A stretch of 34,060 nucleotides of DNA from Spirochaetales bacterium (GTDB taxonomy: Bacteria; Spirochaetota; Spirochaetia; Treponematales; Treponemataceae), in the NCBI GenBank assembly GCA_030540405.1, contig JAUNWH010000031.1:1-34060 (forward strand), in the 5' to 3' direction. Below are positions 6,779-15,610 of this stretch, in pieces; positions within the stretch are counted from its first letter, which is position 1; every line of letters begins with the position of its first letter. The position numbers and the translations under genes were made by a program. The notes below the pieces were generated by a model. That model worked only from the letters and a program-made list of their open reading frames with translations, ran no database searches and was not told where the DNA came from.

Positions 6779-7672
6779 ATGTTTTCAGACACGCATTTTC
6801 ACTTTCATTATCTGGTTGAAAATAATTCGCAAGAATTCGGAACTGAAATTCTTGAGCAGATGGCAAAAAACAGAATTTATTTCGGGCTTGACATTGGCAC
6901 AAAATGCTCGGATTTGATTGAGCGCGCGCAAATTCTTGAAAACTGCCTGGAAGAAATTCCAGATGTGAATCTGCAAAGCAAACTGAAAAAGTCGATTTTT
7001 TTTAGCGCGGGAATTTGGCCGGATCCAGATTCAATAAAGGAAAGAGAATCATGCATAGAAGAGCTTAGGGACAGCATTGAAGAATTCAAGGAAAGTTCAA
7101 GTTTCTTTTCATCTCATCTTGCGGCGATTGGCGAAGGCGGAATTGACCATCACTGGAATCCAAGCGGACCAGACGGACGCAATGAATCGGACTTTGACAA
7201 GGAAATGTTCTTTGGCGAAAAAGAGCTTTTTGAAATGCAGCTGGAACTTGCAAAGGAACTGGATCTTCCGTTTATTGTGCATTCGCGGGACGGATTTGAA
7301 GACACTGTCGATGTGCTCCGCGCGGCAAACTACAGCAGAGGAATTATCCACTGCTTTTCTTACGGACTTAGCGAGGCAAAAACGTTCCTTGACTTGGGTT
7401 GGTATCTTGCATTTGGTGGAGCAACCACATATACAAAAAAAGCAAAAATGGACGAGCTTATAGAACTTTTGCAGTACGTTCCAAAAGACAGAATTCTTCT
7501 TGAAACAGACTCTCCATATCTTGCGCCAGTTCCGATGCGCGGAAGCGAAAATAATCCGCTTTTGATAAAATACACTTACGAATTTATTTCTGAAAAAATA
7601 GGATTAAGCGTAGACAAGCTGAATAAAATTGTAGACGACAACTGCAGCGAGCTTTTCAAACTGAAAAAATAA
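6779..7672 (+). CDS. TatD family metal-dependent deoxyribonuclease
   Basis: TatD enzymes are TIM-barrel metal-dependent nucleases with 3'-5' exonuclease activity linked to DNA repair and RNA quality control. The metal ligands are all visible: Asp4-x-His6-x-His8, Glu119 in IGEGGID, His168 in VHSRDG, His191 in HCFS and Asp244 in LLETDSPYLAP. The length is 297 residues against about 260 in E. coli TatD; extra residues lie near 85-112 and 128-146. The ATG at 6779 has GAGG 7 nt upstream. Longer in-frame readings run through the tRNA gene and are not real. It follows the tRNA terminator and converges with pgi. Confidence 0.92.
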   Translation: MFSDTHFHFHYLVENNSQEFGTEILEQMAKNRIYFGLDIGTKCSDLIERAQILENCLEEIPDVNLQSKLKKSIFFSAGIWPDPDSIKERESCIEELRDSIEEFKESSSFFSSHLAAIGEGGIDHHWNPSGPDGRNESDFDKEMFFGEKELFEMQLELAKELDLPFIVHSRDGFEDTVDVLRAANYSRGIIHCFSYGLSEAKTFLDLGWYLAFGGATTYTKKAKMDELIELLQYVPKDRILLETDSPYLAPVPMRGSENNPLLIKYTYEFISEKIGLSVDKLNKIVDDNCSELFKLKK

Positions 7673-7677
7673 AAAAC

Positions 7678-7713
7678 GCCGGAAGAATCGCAATGAAACT
7701 TTCCGGCATTTTT
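7678..7713. terminator. Bidirectional terminator between the tatD-family gene and pgi
   Basis: The stem GCCGGAA/TTCCGGC (7678-7684 with 7701-7707) is flanked by AAAAAA on the left and TTTTT on the right, so it can act in both directions between the convergent genes. Confidence 0.8.
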
Positions 7714-7738
7714 AATCAGATAGTTTTGAAAACGTCTC

Positions 7739-9328
7739 TTACTTTATGAGAAGCTCTGCATAAGCTTTCAATGCACCTTCCATTTTTCCTGAAAGAACTG
7801 CCTTTGCAAGAGTTTTTCCGAGCTGAACGCCTTCCTGGTCAAAACTGTTTACATTCCAAAGGAATCCCTGGAACATAACTTTGTTTTCGTAATGGGCCAA
7901 AAGCGCGCCTAGAGTTTTCGGGCTGACCTGCTTTCCGTAAATCAAACTGGACGGACGTTCTCCGGCAAAGAATTTGTTCGGGTTTTCGTCATTTTTTCCG
8001 CAGGCAAAAGCAACAATCTGAGCAACAACATTCGCGCAAATTTTTGTCTGGCTTGTGGAATCCTGAATTACAACATCTTTTCCAGTCTGATTTTCTTTAA
8101 ATGCGATAAACTGAAGCGGAATTATATTTGTTCCCTGATGAAGCAGCTGGTAAAAAGAATGCTGACCGTTTGTGCCAGGCTCACCGAAAATCACAGGACC
8201 TGTTACATAGTTTATTTTTTCTCCAAAACGGTTTACGCTTTTTCCGTTAGATTCCATGTCGAGCTGCTGAAGGTGAGCAGGGAATCTTGAAAGCGCCTGA
8301 GAATATGGAAGAACAGCTGTTGAAGGATATTCCTGAACATTGCGCTCATAAACTCCAATCAATGCGTCCATCAATGCAGCATTTTTTCTTACATCTTTTT
8401 CAGTTGCAAGCTTATCTTCCTCCGCCGCGCCTTTTAAGAAATCATCAAAAACTTCAGAACCAAACGCAAGGCTCAAAATTGCTCCGCCGACTCCAGAAGA
8501 AGAAGAATAGCGTCCGCCGATATAATCGTCCATAAAGAACGCTTCAAGATAATCCGGGCTTTTTGCAAGCGGAGAAGTTTCGCTTGTTACAGCAATCATG
8601 TGCTTGCTTGGGTTAAGACCGGCATTTTTCAAGAAATCCTTTACGAAAGATTCATTTGTCAAAGTTTCAAGTGTTGTTCCGCTTTTTGAAACAAGAATAA
8701 AAATTGTCTTTGAAAGATCTATTGACTGAAGAACAGACGCCGCGTCATCAGGGTCAACATTCGAAATGAAGTGTGCATCCATTTTGAAATTTCCAGTCTG
8801 CTTTGCCCAGTTTTCAAGAGCAAGGTAAATTGCGCGAGGTCCCAAGTCCGAACCGCCAATACCAATCTGGCAAACAGAAGTAAATTTTTCGCCCTTCTCG
8901 TTTACAATTTTTCCAGAATGAACTTTTTCAGCAAAGGCAGCAATTTTTTTCTGCTCGTTTATATAAAAATCACGCTTATTAACGCCGTCTGCAACAACAT
9001 CTTTTCCGAGCTGTCCGCGAAGAAGCTGATGAAGAACCATTCGTTTTTCGCCAGTATTGATTACATCTCCGTTGTACAAAGCTTCAAATTTTTCCAAAAG
9101 CTGACTTTCTTTTACAAGCTCTTCAAAAACTGAAATTATCTTGGAGTCAACTTGCTTTGCCGCATAATTGTAAACAAGTCCGTCTGCCATCTGAATTGAA
9201 TATTCAGCGACACGCTTTGCAGCTTCTGCCCCTGAAAGCTCTTTTGCAACTGAAACACAGCCTTTTAAAGCCTGAAGTTTTTTAAAGCTTTCCAATGTGT
9301 CTAAGTTATTCCATGCAATATTTGACAT
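7739..9328 (-). CDS. pgi: Glucose-6-phosphate isomerase
   Basis: This enzyme interconverts glucose-6-phosphate and fructose-6-phosphate in glycolysis. The 529-residue protein carries the sugar-phosphate loop GIGGSDLGPR (156-165), the SKSGTTLET phosphate-binding motif (214-222), GGRYS (271-275) and the C-terminal PGI signature NSFDQEGVQLGK (494-505). The length fits the large E. coli-type PGI class. The ATG at 9328 is preceded by GAGG. A TATACT at 9369-9364 could be its -10 box, but no good -35 is present. It is monocistronic, ending at the shared terminator. Confidence 0.97.
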   Translation of the reverse strand: MSNIAWNNLDTLESFKKLQALKGCVSVAKELSGAEAAKRVAEYSIQMADGLVYNYAAKQVDSKIISVFEELVKESQLLEKFEALYNGDVINTGEKRMVLHQLLRGQLGKDVVADGVNKRDFYINEQKKIAAFAEKVHSGKIVNEKGEKFTSVCQIGIGGSDLGPRAIYLALENWAKQTGNFKMDAHFISNVDPDDAASVLQSIDLSKTIFILVSKSGTTLETLTNESFVKDFLKNAGLNPSKHMIAVTSETSPLAKSPDYLEAFFMDDYIGGRYSSSSGVGGAILSLAFGSEVFDDFLKGAAEEDKLATEKDVRKNAALMDALIGVYERNVQEYPSTAVLPYSQALSRFPAHLQQLDMESNGKSVNRFGEKINYVTGPVIFGEPGTNGQHSFYQLLHQGTNIIPLQFIAFKENQTGKDVVIQDSTSQTKICANVVAQIVAFACGKNDENPNKFFAGERPSSLIYGKQVSPKTLGALLAHYENKVMFQGFLWNVNSFDQEGVQLGKTLAKAVLSGKMEGALKAYAELLIK

Positions 9329-9452
9329 GATGATAGCCTCTTAAAAAAAATGGTTTGAATCCAAGTATACCAAAAAAAAAAATTATATGCTAGAATGGCA
9401 AAATCATAATTCACAATATAAACAATTGTCAGTTCTGGAGAATTAGTTAAAA

Positions 9453-11858
9453 ATGAATTTCTGCAATATAAAAAAAGTATTTTTGCTCACAGCAATTTTT
9501 TTTGTTTCAGCTTTAAAAATAAATTCACAAGACGCAAGCGGATTTCTTCCTGATGAAATTTTTTTAAGAACAATGACACAGTCTTACTGCAAGTATTTTG
9601 ATTTTACAATTGTAGACGGAAGAATTTACGCAAAGAAACCAAGCGAAAAGAAATGGAAACTTTTTCTAAAAACCGGGCTGCCCTATTCTAAAATGGACAC
9701 AACAGACCTTAACGAATTTCCAGTTCCAGAGCGAGTTACAGAAATTTCCGCAGATGGAGACAGCCTTTATGTTTTTGACAACAACGGAATTCTTTATACA
9801 GTTTTTTTGGACAGAAGCGCGCCGGAATCTCCTTTTAAATGGAAAAGAGCATTTGGATTTCCAAAAGAAGAAAACGGATTTTTAAAGCAAGATGAATTCA
9901 CAAAAAACAAACGGGCATGGTCAATGGGCTGCCGCAGAAAAGACGTTTTGTACCACACAGATATTTACGGAAACGAGCATCACTACGGAACAATGGGACT
10001 TGAAACAATTTACTTTTTAACCGAAGACGGACTGCACATAAGATTCACAGACAGCGGTCTTCCTGCTGATTTTAGCCGGCAAATTCAAGTTCCTCAAAAT
10101 GGCAGATTTATTTCAGAAAGTTTAAGCGCTTCCGCAGACACAATTTTTTTAATCGGCGCGAAAGGAACAATGTACACAAGGCTTGTAGACTTTGACACAA
10201 TGGGCTGCGATCCAATGTGGTTTCAGTATACTTACGATAAGCTTGAGCAAAAGAAAAAGGGCAAGAATTATTTTTCAAACTATTCACCATGGGCGTTGCC
10301 AGCGGAAGACTGGTTTGAACAGCCAAAAATTCAAACTGAAGGAAAAGGCAGAATTTCAAAAATAATAAGCATTGCGCAAAACGGCCAAGGAAACGGAGCT
10401 AGAATTTTAAGAGTCGCAGGAACAGACAAAAATGGCAACACAGGTTTTTATGAAAAAAATATTTTAGACTCTGAATGGAAATTTGTTGAAAAAGAAATTT
10501 TTTTAGAAGAAAGCGATTTTCTGGATTCATCAAAAAGTGAACTTGGAGAAGAAGCTGAATTTTCATACACAGGAAATCTCATAATAAATGATTCAACAAA
10601 AGAAAATTTCAAATGCAGTTTAAAAGGCGTTTCATTGATGAGCGAAGACAAATGCATTTTTGAAATCAGCGATGGAGAACAAACATTTTCGTGCACGCTT
10701 TTTCCTTTAGAAAAATGGACTTACCCAAAAAGAAAAAATCCTGGATTCGACGGAACTCCAAGAAATTATTTTATAACCGCAGAGTTTGACGAATCTGAAC
10801 TTGAAAATTATTCCGGGGAATTCAAAAAAATAATAGATGAAATTTTTAAAAATAAAAATCACAATCTTTTTGCATTCACTGGAGAAGGCACAAAAGAATA
10901 TTTTGAAATCGGCATAAATACGAAAAGACCCAAGCTGTTAAAAAAGCCATTTTCATCAAAGTCTGCAAAATACTTTTTTATAATGAACCGGGAAGGAATT
11001 GAAGAAATTCCAAAAGTTTCAGAATTCGCATTGCCGCTTTTAAAAGATTTCAAAAACGAAAACCTGCTGCTTGAACAAGGACGAACTTATTCAATACAAG
11101 AAAGGAGTCTTATTCAAAACAAAATAAATGAAAACATAAAATACAGGGAGCTTTTAAACTCTGATTTAGAGCAATTTGAAGAACTGAAAAAAAATGCAAG
11201 GCACACTAGATGGGGATACTCTGCGCTGGATTTTATAACAACAATAACTTTTTTGAATAAAATAAATTTTCCCAAAATAAAGCAGCTTTCAACTTACGGA
11301 GCAGATTTGCTTGCGACAAATTTTTCTTCATTTGAAGATCTTGTTCAATATAGAAATTTTGTTTATAGAAAAGTCATTGAACTGATTGATCTTAGAATTG
11401 AAAACTATGAAAAAATAATTCAAGATTTTGACAGCAATGAAATATTCAGCACATTAAATTCGAATTTAAGAAATTCTTTTTCAGAATATTTTGACGAAGT
11501 TTCACTTCCAAAAAAAATGGAAATAAAACTCAACGAAAACAATATTATAATTGAGCAATTCAATTCTGTTTCATATTTGCCGGCATATTATTTAAAGACC
11601 CAAAATGGAACAACTGCAACTATAGTTTTTAAAGACAGCGCAAAAAAAATTTTTGACTTTTTAAATAACAGGAAAGATTTTTCAGAAGTTCCGTTAGTGC
11701 TTGATGCAGAATTCATTTCCTCTGAAATTTCAGAAGCTGATTTAAAAGAAAACAAGGCATTCAAAAAAATTGCTGATAAAAAAGGAACAGTTGAATGGAA
11801 TGGAGAAACTCTCAGAATTTTCGCTGGAAAAAAAATTTTATTTGAAGGAACATTATAA
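9453..11858 (+). CDS. Large exported protein of unknown function
   Basis: The 801-residue protein starts with a classical signal peptide (basic residues, a hydrophobic core LLTAIFFVSAL, cleavage probably near residue 25), so it should be periplasmic or surface-exposed. No lipobox Cys is present. The N-terminal 300 residues contain several short beta/aromatic units (LYVFDNNGILYTVF, TIYFLTEDGLHIRF, TIFLIGAKGTMYTR) spaced like propeller blades. The C-terminal 250 residues are helical and Lys/Glu/Asn-rich. I recognise no enzyme motif or named family. It is followed 60 nt later by argR, which has its own promoter, so the two are probably separate units. Confidence 0.75.
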   Translation: MNFCNIKKVFLLTAIFFVSALKINSQDASGFLPDEIFLRTMTQSYCKYFDFTIVDGRIYAKKPSEKKWKLFLKTGLPYSKMDTTDLNEFPVPERVTEISADGDSLYVFDNNGILYTVFLDRSAPESPFKWKRAFGFPKEENGFLKQDEFTKNKRAWSMGCRRKDVLYHTDIYGNEHHYGTMGLETIYFLTEDGLHIRFTDSGLPADFSRQIQVPQNGRFISESLSASADTIFLIGAKGTMYTRLVDFDTMGCDPMWFQYTYDKLEQKKKGKNYFSNYSPWALPAEDWFEQPKIQTEGKGRISKIISIAQNGQGNGARILRVAGTDKNGNTGFYEKNILDSEWKFVEKEIFLEESDFLDSSKSELGEEAEFSYTGNLIINDSTKENFKCSLKGVSLMSEDKCIFEISDGEQTFSCTLFPLEKWTYPKRKNPGFDGTPRNYFITAEFDESELENYSGEFKKIIDEIFKNKNHNLFAFTGEGTKEYFEIGINTKRPKLLKKPFSSKSAKYFFIMNREGIEEIPKVSEFALPLLKDFKNENLLLEQGRTYSIQERSLIQNKINENIKYRELLNSDLEQFEELKKNARHTRWGYSALDFITTITFLNKINFPKIKQLSTYGADLLATNFSSFEDLVQYRNFVYRKVIELIDLRIENYEKIIQDFDSNEIFSTLNSNLRNSFSEYFDEVSLPKKMEIKLNENNIIIEQFNSVSYLPAYYLKTQNGTTATIVFKDSAKKIFDFLNNRKDFSEVPLVLDAEFISSEISEADLKENKAFKKIADKKGTVEWNGETLRIFAGKKILFEGTL

Positions 11859-11867
11859 AAAAATACC

Positions 11868-11896
11868 TTGACACAAAATGTATATTTATTCATACT
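11868..11896 (+). promoter_or_regulatory. Predicted argR promoter
   Basis: A consensus TTGACA (11868-11873) and CATACT (11891-11896) are separated by 17 nt. The implied start is near 11903, just upstream of the GAGG of argR. Confidence 0.75.
11879..11892 (+). promoter_or_regulatory. ARG box (ArgR operator) in the argR promoter
   Basis: TGTATATTTATTCA matches 13 of 14 positions of the established ARG-box core TGAATwwwwATTCA. It fills the spacer between the -35 and -10 boxes, a position suited to autorepression. A near-identical box (TGCATATTTATTCA) lies in front of argG at 30839-30852 on the other strand. Confidence 0.65.
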
Positions 11897-11918
11897 TATG
11901 CATATTCCGAGGTGCATT

Positions 11919-12389
11919 TTGAAAGACAGACTTTTGAGACTAAAGACAATCCGAAAATTAATAAAAAACAACAGAATAGAAAGTCAAGATGAGCTTTTAA
12001 ATCATTTACAGAATGAAGGATTTGAAGTTACACAGGCAACACTTTCCAGAGATTTAAAGCTCATGAAAGTCGGAAAAATAAGCGACGGGCATAACGGGTA
12101 TGTCTATACAATTCCGGAAGATGAAATTGAAAAAGAAAGCGAGCAAATTTATATACGAGATTTTTTGCGCGGATATGTAAGCATTGAAACAAGCGGAAAC
12201 ATAGTTGTAATAAAAACTTTTGGCGGACACGGAGACAGCGTTGCAAATGCGCTTGACGCAATGAATCTCAACGAAATAATCGGAACTATAGCAGGAGAAA
12301 ACTGCATCTTTGCTTGTCTTAGAGAAGGCGTACAGGCAAAAAATTTTCTTGAAAAACTAAAGGAAAAAATTCCAGAACTTGAAATTTAA
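11919..12389 (+). CDS. argR: Arginine repressor ArgR
   Basis: ArgR is a hexameric, arginine-responsive DNA-binding regulator of arginine metabolism. The winged helix-turn-helix domain shows EVTQATLSRDLKLMKVGKI, and the C-terminal arginine-binding domain shows VIKTFGGHGDSVANALDAM and IIGTIAGENCIFA. I place the start at TTG 11919 because GAGG (11909-11912) lies 6 nt ahead, the N-terminus then matches the family (MKDRLLRLKTIRKLIKNN) and the length is 156 residues. Longer in-frame starts lie inside the promoter. Its stop codon overlaps the stop of convergent mutS2 by 4 nt. Confidence 0.95.
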   Translation: MKDRLLRLKTIRKLIKNNRIESQDELLNHLQNEGFEVTQATLSRDLKLMKVGKISDGHNGYVYTIPEDEIEKESEQIYIRDFLRGYVSIETSGNIVVIKTFGGHGDSVANALDAMNLNEIIGTIAGENCIFACLREGVQAKNFLEKLKEKIPELEI

Positions 12390-14965
12390 AAAAGCTCCAC
12401 ATAAGTTTTTCCAGTTCCGCCCTCTTCTGGTCTTGCAAAATAAAATTCTTTTACAGAAGAGCAATGATTTAAGTAATCACTTACAGCTTGCTGCAATATT
12501 CCATTTCCTTTTCCATGTATAACCGAAAACTTTTTAAAGTTATTAATCACACATAAGTCAAGCTGATGCTCAAGAGATTTTATGGCATCTTCCGCTCTCA
12601 TTCCTAGAAGCCTAAGCTCAAATTTTGGAGTCTCGTTATTTTTTTCATTTTCGGAATCTCGTTCAATCACAACAGAAACACTTCTATCAACAATTTTATT
12701 TTCCAAAGGAATAATCTGGCTCTGCGGAAAATTCATTTTCATAGAGCCAAACTGAACTTGCCAAATTTCATTTTTACCTTTTCTGACAAGAACACCTTTT
12801 CGTTTTTCATTTCCCACAAGAACTTCTGAACCTTCTTTTAACAGTTCTTGCTCTTTGAATTTTTTTGCATTGGAATTTTCAACTTTTAAAACAGACGCAT
12901 TTTTTAATGCTTCAGAATTTGAAAGCCTGCTTTTTGTTTTTTTATTTTTAGAAGAGAATGATTTTTTTTCTTTTAAAGATGAAAGCTTAATTCCATTCTG
13001 CAGAATTCTATTTTCTTCATTTTGAAGTTTCGAATTTTCTTTTTCCAAAAGAAGTTTTTTCTCTTCTATATTTTTTTCTTGCTCATCAATTTCTTTAGTC
13101 GTATCAGAAATAAATTTTCTAACACTCAAAGTTTTTTCACGGGTAATTTCACCTTCTCTTAGAACTCGTACTAAATTTTCAAGTCTGCTTCTCATTTCCT
13201 GCAAGAATGCAGAACTTTGAGAATGTTCAAGCTGATTAAGCTCAATTTCTTTTTGAAGCATCTTTATTTCACGTGAATGGATTTTCAGTTCTTTCAAAGA
13301 AAGTTCTTCCTGTTTTTCTTTTTGACTTTTTATAAGGTCTTCAAGTTCAATGTGCTTTTCGGTCAAACCTTTTATCAATGAACTTACATCTGCCTGCTGA
13401 TTCGAAATGTAGCTTTTTGCCTGCTCAACAATTTTTTTCGGCAAGCCAGAATTTAAAGCTATATCAATCGCATGGCTTTCCCCAGACATTCCAACAAGAA
13501 GCTTATAAGTCGGGCGTAAAGATTCAGCATTAAATTCAACAGAAGCATTAACGCACTTTGAATTTGTGTATCCGTAATTTTTTAAAACTCCGTGATGTGT
13601 TGTAACAAGAACAAAAGATTTTTTTTCAAGCAAAGAATCAAGAATCGCCATCGCAATCGCACCTCCTTCAAGTGGATCAGTTCCTGTACCAAGCTCATCT
13701 AACAATACAAGACTTTTTTCATCGGCGTTCTCCAGAGCAAGCGCAATATTTTTCATGCGACTAGAAAAAGTGCTCAAAGATTCATCTATTGATTGCTCAT
13801 CTCCAATGTCCGCAAAAATAGAATTGAAAAAAGGAAGTCTTGTGCCTTCATCAGCAGGAATAGGAAAACCAGCCTGATTCATCAATGAAAAAAGCGCAAC
13901 AGTTTTTAATGTTACAGTTTTTCCGCCTGTGTTAGGACCTGTAATAATCATAACATTTTTTCCAAACATAAAATTAATTGTTACAGGAACAGCTTTTTCT
14001 GCCAGAAGCGGATGACGGGCATTTAAAATCAGCGGAGGCTCTTTTTCAGTATCACAGTTTTCTGCAAAAACTCCATGGATTTCAGATTGATATTTTGCAG
14101 CGGCGCAAGTTGAATCAAGCAGCAGCATTGAATCATGGCTAAAAACAAAATCAGAACAATATTCTCTTAAACTGTCTGAAAGCTCTTTAAAAATTTTATT
14201 AAGCTCAGATTGCAAATTAAATTCTTCCTGAACAAGCTGATTGTTTGCCCGCACAATTTCTTCAGGCTCAATATAAAGAGTTTGCCCGGAAGCGCTCACT
14301 TCATGCACAATTCCTTTTATAGAACCTCTGTGATCTGAACGGACAGCAAGAAGCTCACGGTCAGCTTTTAACGCCGGAACATTGTTTTGCAATGCTGAAT
14401 TCAAAGTTGAATCAGAAGTATATTTTTTTAATGCATATTCAATTTCCTTGTGGAGCGAAGCAATTTTTTTTCTAATTTCCCTGATGACTGGCAAATCTTT
14501 TACTTCACCAGTTGAAATATCGATAACAGAAAAAATTTTATTTCTAGCATTTTCTAAGGAAGGCATTGACTGAGCAATTTTTAAAAGCTCTGGAATTTCA
14601 AGTTCAAGCGAGGCTGATTTTATGCAGCTGCAAGTTTCATCCGTGTAAATGCAAAAAAGTCCAAGCGCAAAAATTTGCTCATGTGAAAGAGATGCGCCTT
14701 CAACTTTTAATATTGAAAAAATTTCTTTTACAGGCGGCCAAGATTTTAATGCGGAAGAAAATCGTGAATTTAAGTATTTGCTCCATTCACGTCCCAACAA
14801 TTTCAATTTTGAAACTTTATCAATGTCAGAAGAACTTTCTCTTGAAAGCAAAAAAAGTTTACCTTCCTCACTTGCCGCAAGAGACGCAACTTTTTCTCTT
14901 ATTCTATAAAAATCAAAATCACGGGCAACCTGCCCTTTCAAAAAAATATCTTTTTCGCAGCTCAT
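12386..14965 (-). CDS. mutS2: MutS2 family ATPase/nuclease
   Basis: MutS2 proteins suppress homologous recombination and, in Bacillus, act on collided ribosomes. Visible features are the MutS core with SVIDISTGE and SDHRGSIKGIVHEVSASGQTLY segments, Walker A GPNTGGKT (343-350), DIGDEQSIDESLSTFSSRM, Walker B LVLLDELGTGTDP (419-431), a long Glu/Lys-rich coiled coil (about 540-680), and a C-terminal Smr nuclease domain (about 786-859) with LLGMRAEDA and HGKG (817-820). The length of 859 residues exceeds the usual ~780 because the coiled-coil/linker is extended. It is the last gene of the znuACB-gph-mutS2 run; its ATG overlaps the gph stop. Confidence 0.95.
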   Translation of the reverse strand: MSCEKDIFLKGQVARDFDFYRIREKVASLAASEEGKLFLLSRESSSDIDKVSKLKLLGREWSKYLNSRFSSALKSWPPVKEIFSILKVEGASLSHEQIFALGLFCIYTDETCSCIKSASLELEIPELLKIAQSMPSLENARNKIFSVIDISTGEVKDLPVIREIRKKIASLHKEIEYALKKYTSDSTLNSALQNNVPALKADRELLAVRSDHRGSIKGIVHEVSASGQTLYIEPEEIVRANNQLVQEEFNLQSELNKIFKELSDSLREYCSDFVFSHDSMLLLDSTCAAAKYQSEIHGVFAENCDTEKEPPLILNARHPLLAEKAVPVTINFMFGKNVMIITGPNTGGKTVTLKTVALFSLMNQAGFPIPADEGTRLPFFNSIFADIGDEQSIDESLSTFSSRMKNIALALENADEKSLVLLDELGTGTDPLEGGAIAMAILDSLLEKKSFVLVTTHHGVLKNYGYTNSKCVNASVEFNAESLRPTYKLLVGMSGESHAIDIALNSGLPKKIVEQAKSYISNQQADVSSLIKGLTEKHIELEDLIKSQKEKQEELSLKELKIHSREIKMLQKEIELNQLEHSQSSAFLQEMRSRLENLVRVLREGEITREKTLSVRKFISDTTKEIDEQEKNIEEKKLLLEKENSKLQNEENRILQNGIKLSSLKEKKSFSSKNKKTKSRLSNSEALKNASVLKVENSNAKKFKEQELLKEGSEVLVGNEKRKGVLVRKGKNEIWQVQFGSMKMNFPQSQIIPLENKIVDRSVSVVIERDSENEKNNETPKFELRLLGMRAEDAIKSLEHQLDLCVINNFKKFSVIHGKGNGILQQAVSDYLNHCSSVKEFYFARPEEGGTGKTYVELF

Positions 14966-15609
14966 AAATATTTTAAGATTTCTTCAGGTTTGTCAGCAAG
15001 TTTTTGAGCTCCGGAATTCAAGAGAAAATTTCTATCTCTAAATCCCCAAGTTACACTTATGCAAGGAATCCCTGTATTTTTTGCAGTCTTTATATCAACA
15101 TCAGAATCGCCCACATAAACGGTTTCATCTTTGCCAACTTCAAGAATTCTCATAACTTCCAAAACGGAATCGGGAGCAGGTTTTCTATTTCTGCCTTCAA
15201 TATCTCCGACCGCAGTTTCACGCTTTATTATGGAAGAAAAATAGTATTCCGCAAGTTCTTTTACTTGAGCGTCCGGCTTATTTGAAACAATTCCTGTTTT
15301 TATTTTCATGTTATGCAAAATTGAAATCAAATCCAAAATTCCATCATAAGGGCGGGTTTTGTTCTGCCAGTTTTTTGCGTAGTTTTCTTTCATTAATAAA
15401 ACAGATTTTTCATATTCAGGATTTTCTTTTCCACAAGGAATTGCAAGTTCCATAAGTTTTGCGATTCCATTTCCCACAAACTGGCGGACTTCATCTATCG
15501 AGCGCAATGGAAAATTCAACTGGCGCAAAGTTTCATTGCAGCTGTCAGCCAAATCATCAAGAGTATTAAGGAGAGTTCCGTCCAAATCAAAAATTACAGC
15601 TTTTGTCAT
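14962..15609 (-). CDS. gph: HAD-superfamily phosphatase, phosphoglycolate phosphatase-like
   Basis: This 215-residue HAD hydrolase has the nucleophile motif FDLDGTLLNT (Asp8 and Asp10), motif II in TGIVSNK, the Lys motif in RKPAPDS and motif IV VYVGDSDVDIKTA. The helical cap between motifs I and II and the overall length fit phosphoglycolate phosphatase or pyrophosphatase PpaX-type enzymes. Such enzymes clear 2-phosphoglycolate formed during DNA repair or other small phosphate esters; the true substrate cannot be read from sequence. It overlaps mutS2 by 4 nt (ATGA) and starts 1 nt after the znuB stop, so it is translationally linked to both. Confidence 0.88.
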   Translation of the reverse strand: MTKAVIFDLDGTLLNTLDDLADSCNETLRQLNFPLRSIDEVRQFVGNGIAKLMELAIPCGKENPEYEKSVLLMKENYAKNWQNKTRPYDGILDLISILHNMKIKTGIVSNKPDAQVKELAEYYFSSIIKRETAVGDIEGRNRKPAPDSVLEVMRILEVGKDETVYVGDSDVDIKTAKNTGIPCISVTWGFRDRNFLLNSGAQKLADKPEEILKYL

Positions 15610-15610
15610 T

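Noticed and set aside
9364-9392. pgi promoter with TATACT
   Set aside because: The -35 position reads TAGCAT, a poor match, so the call is not supportable beyond a possible -10 box.
11868-11918. Longer argR frame
   Set aside because: These bases form the TTGACA promoter and ARG box; the TTG at 11919 has a GAGG and gives the family N-terminus.
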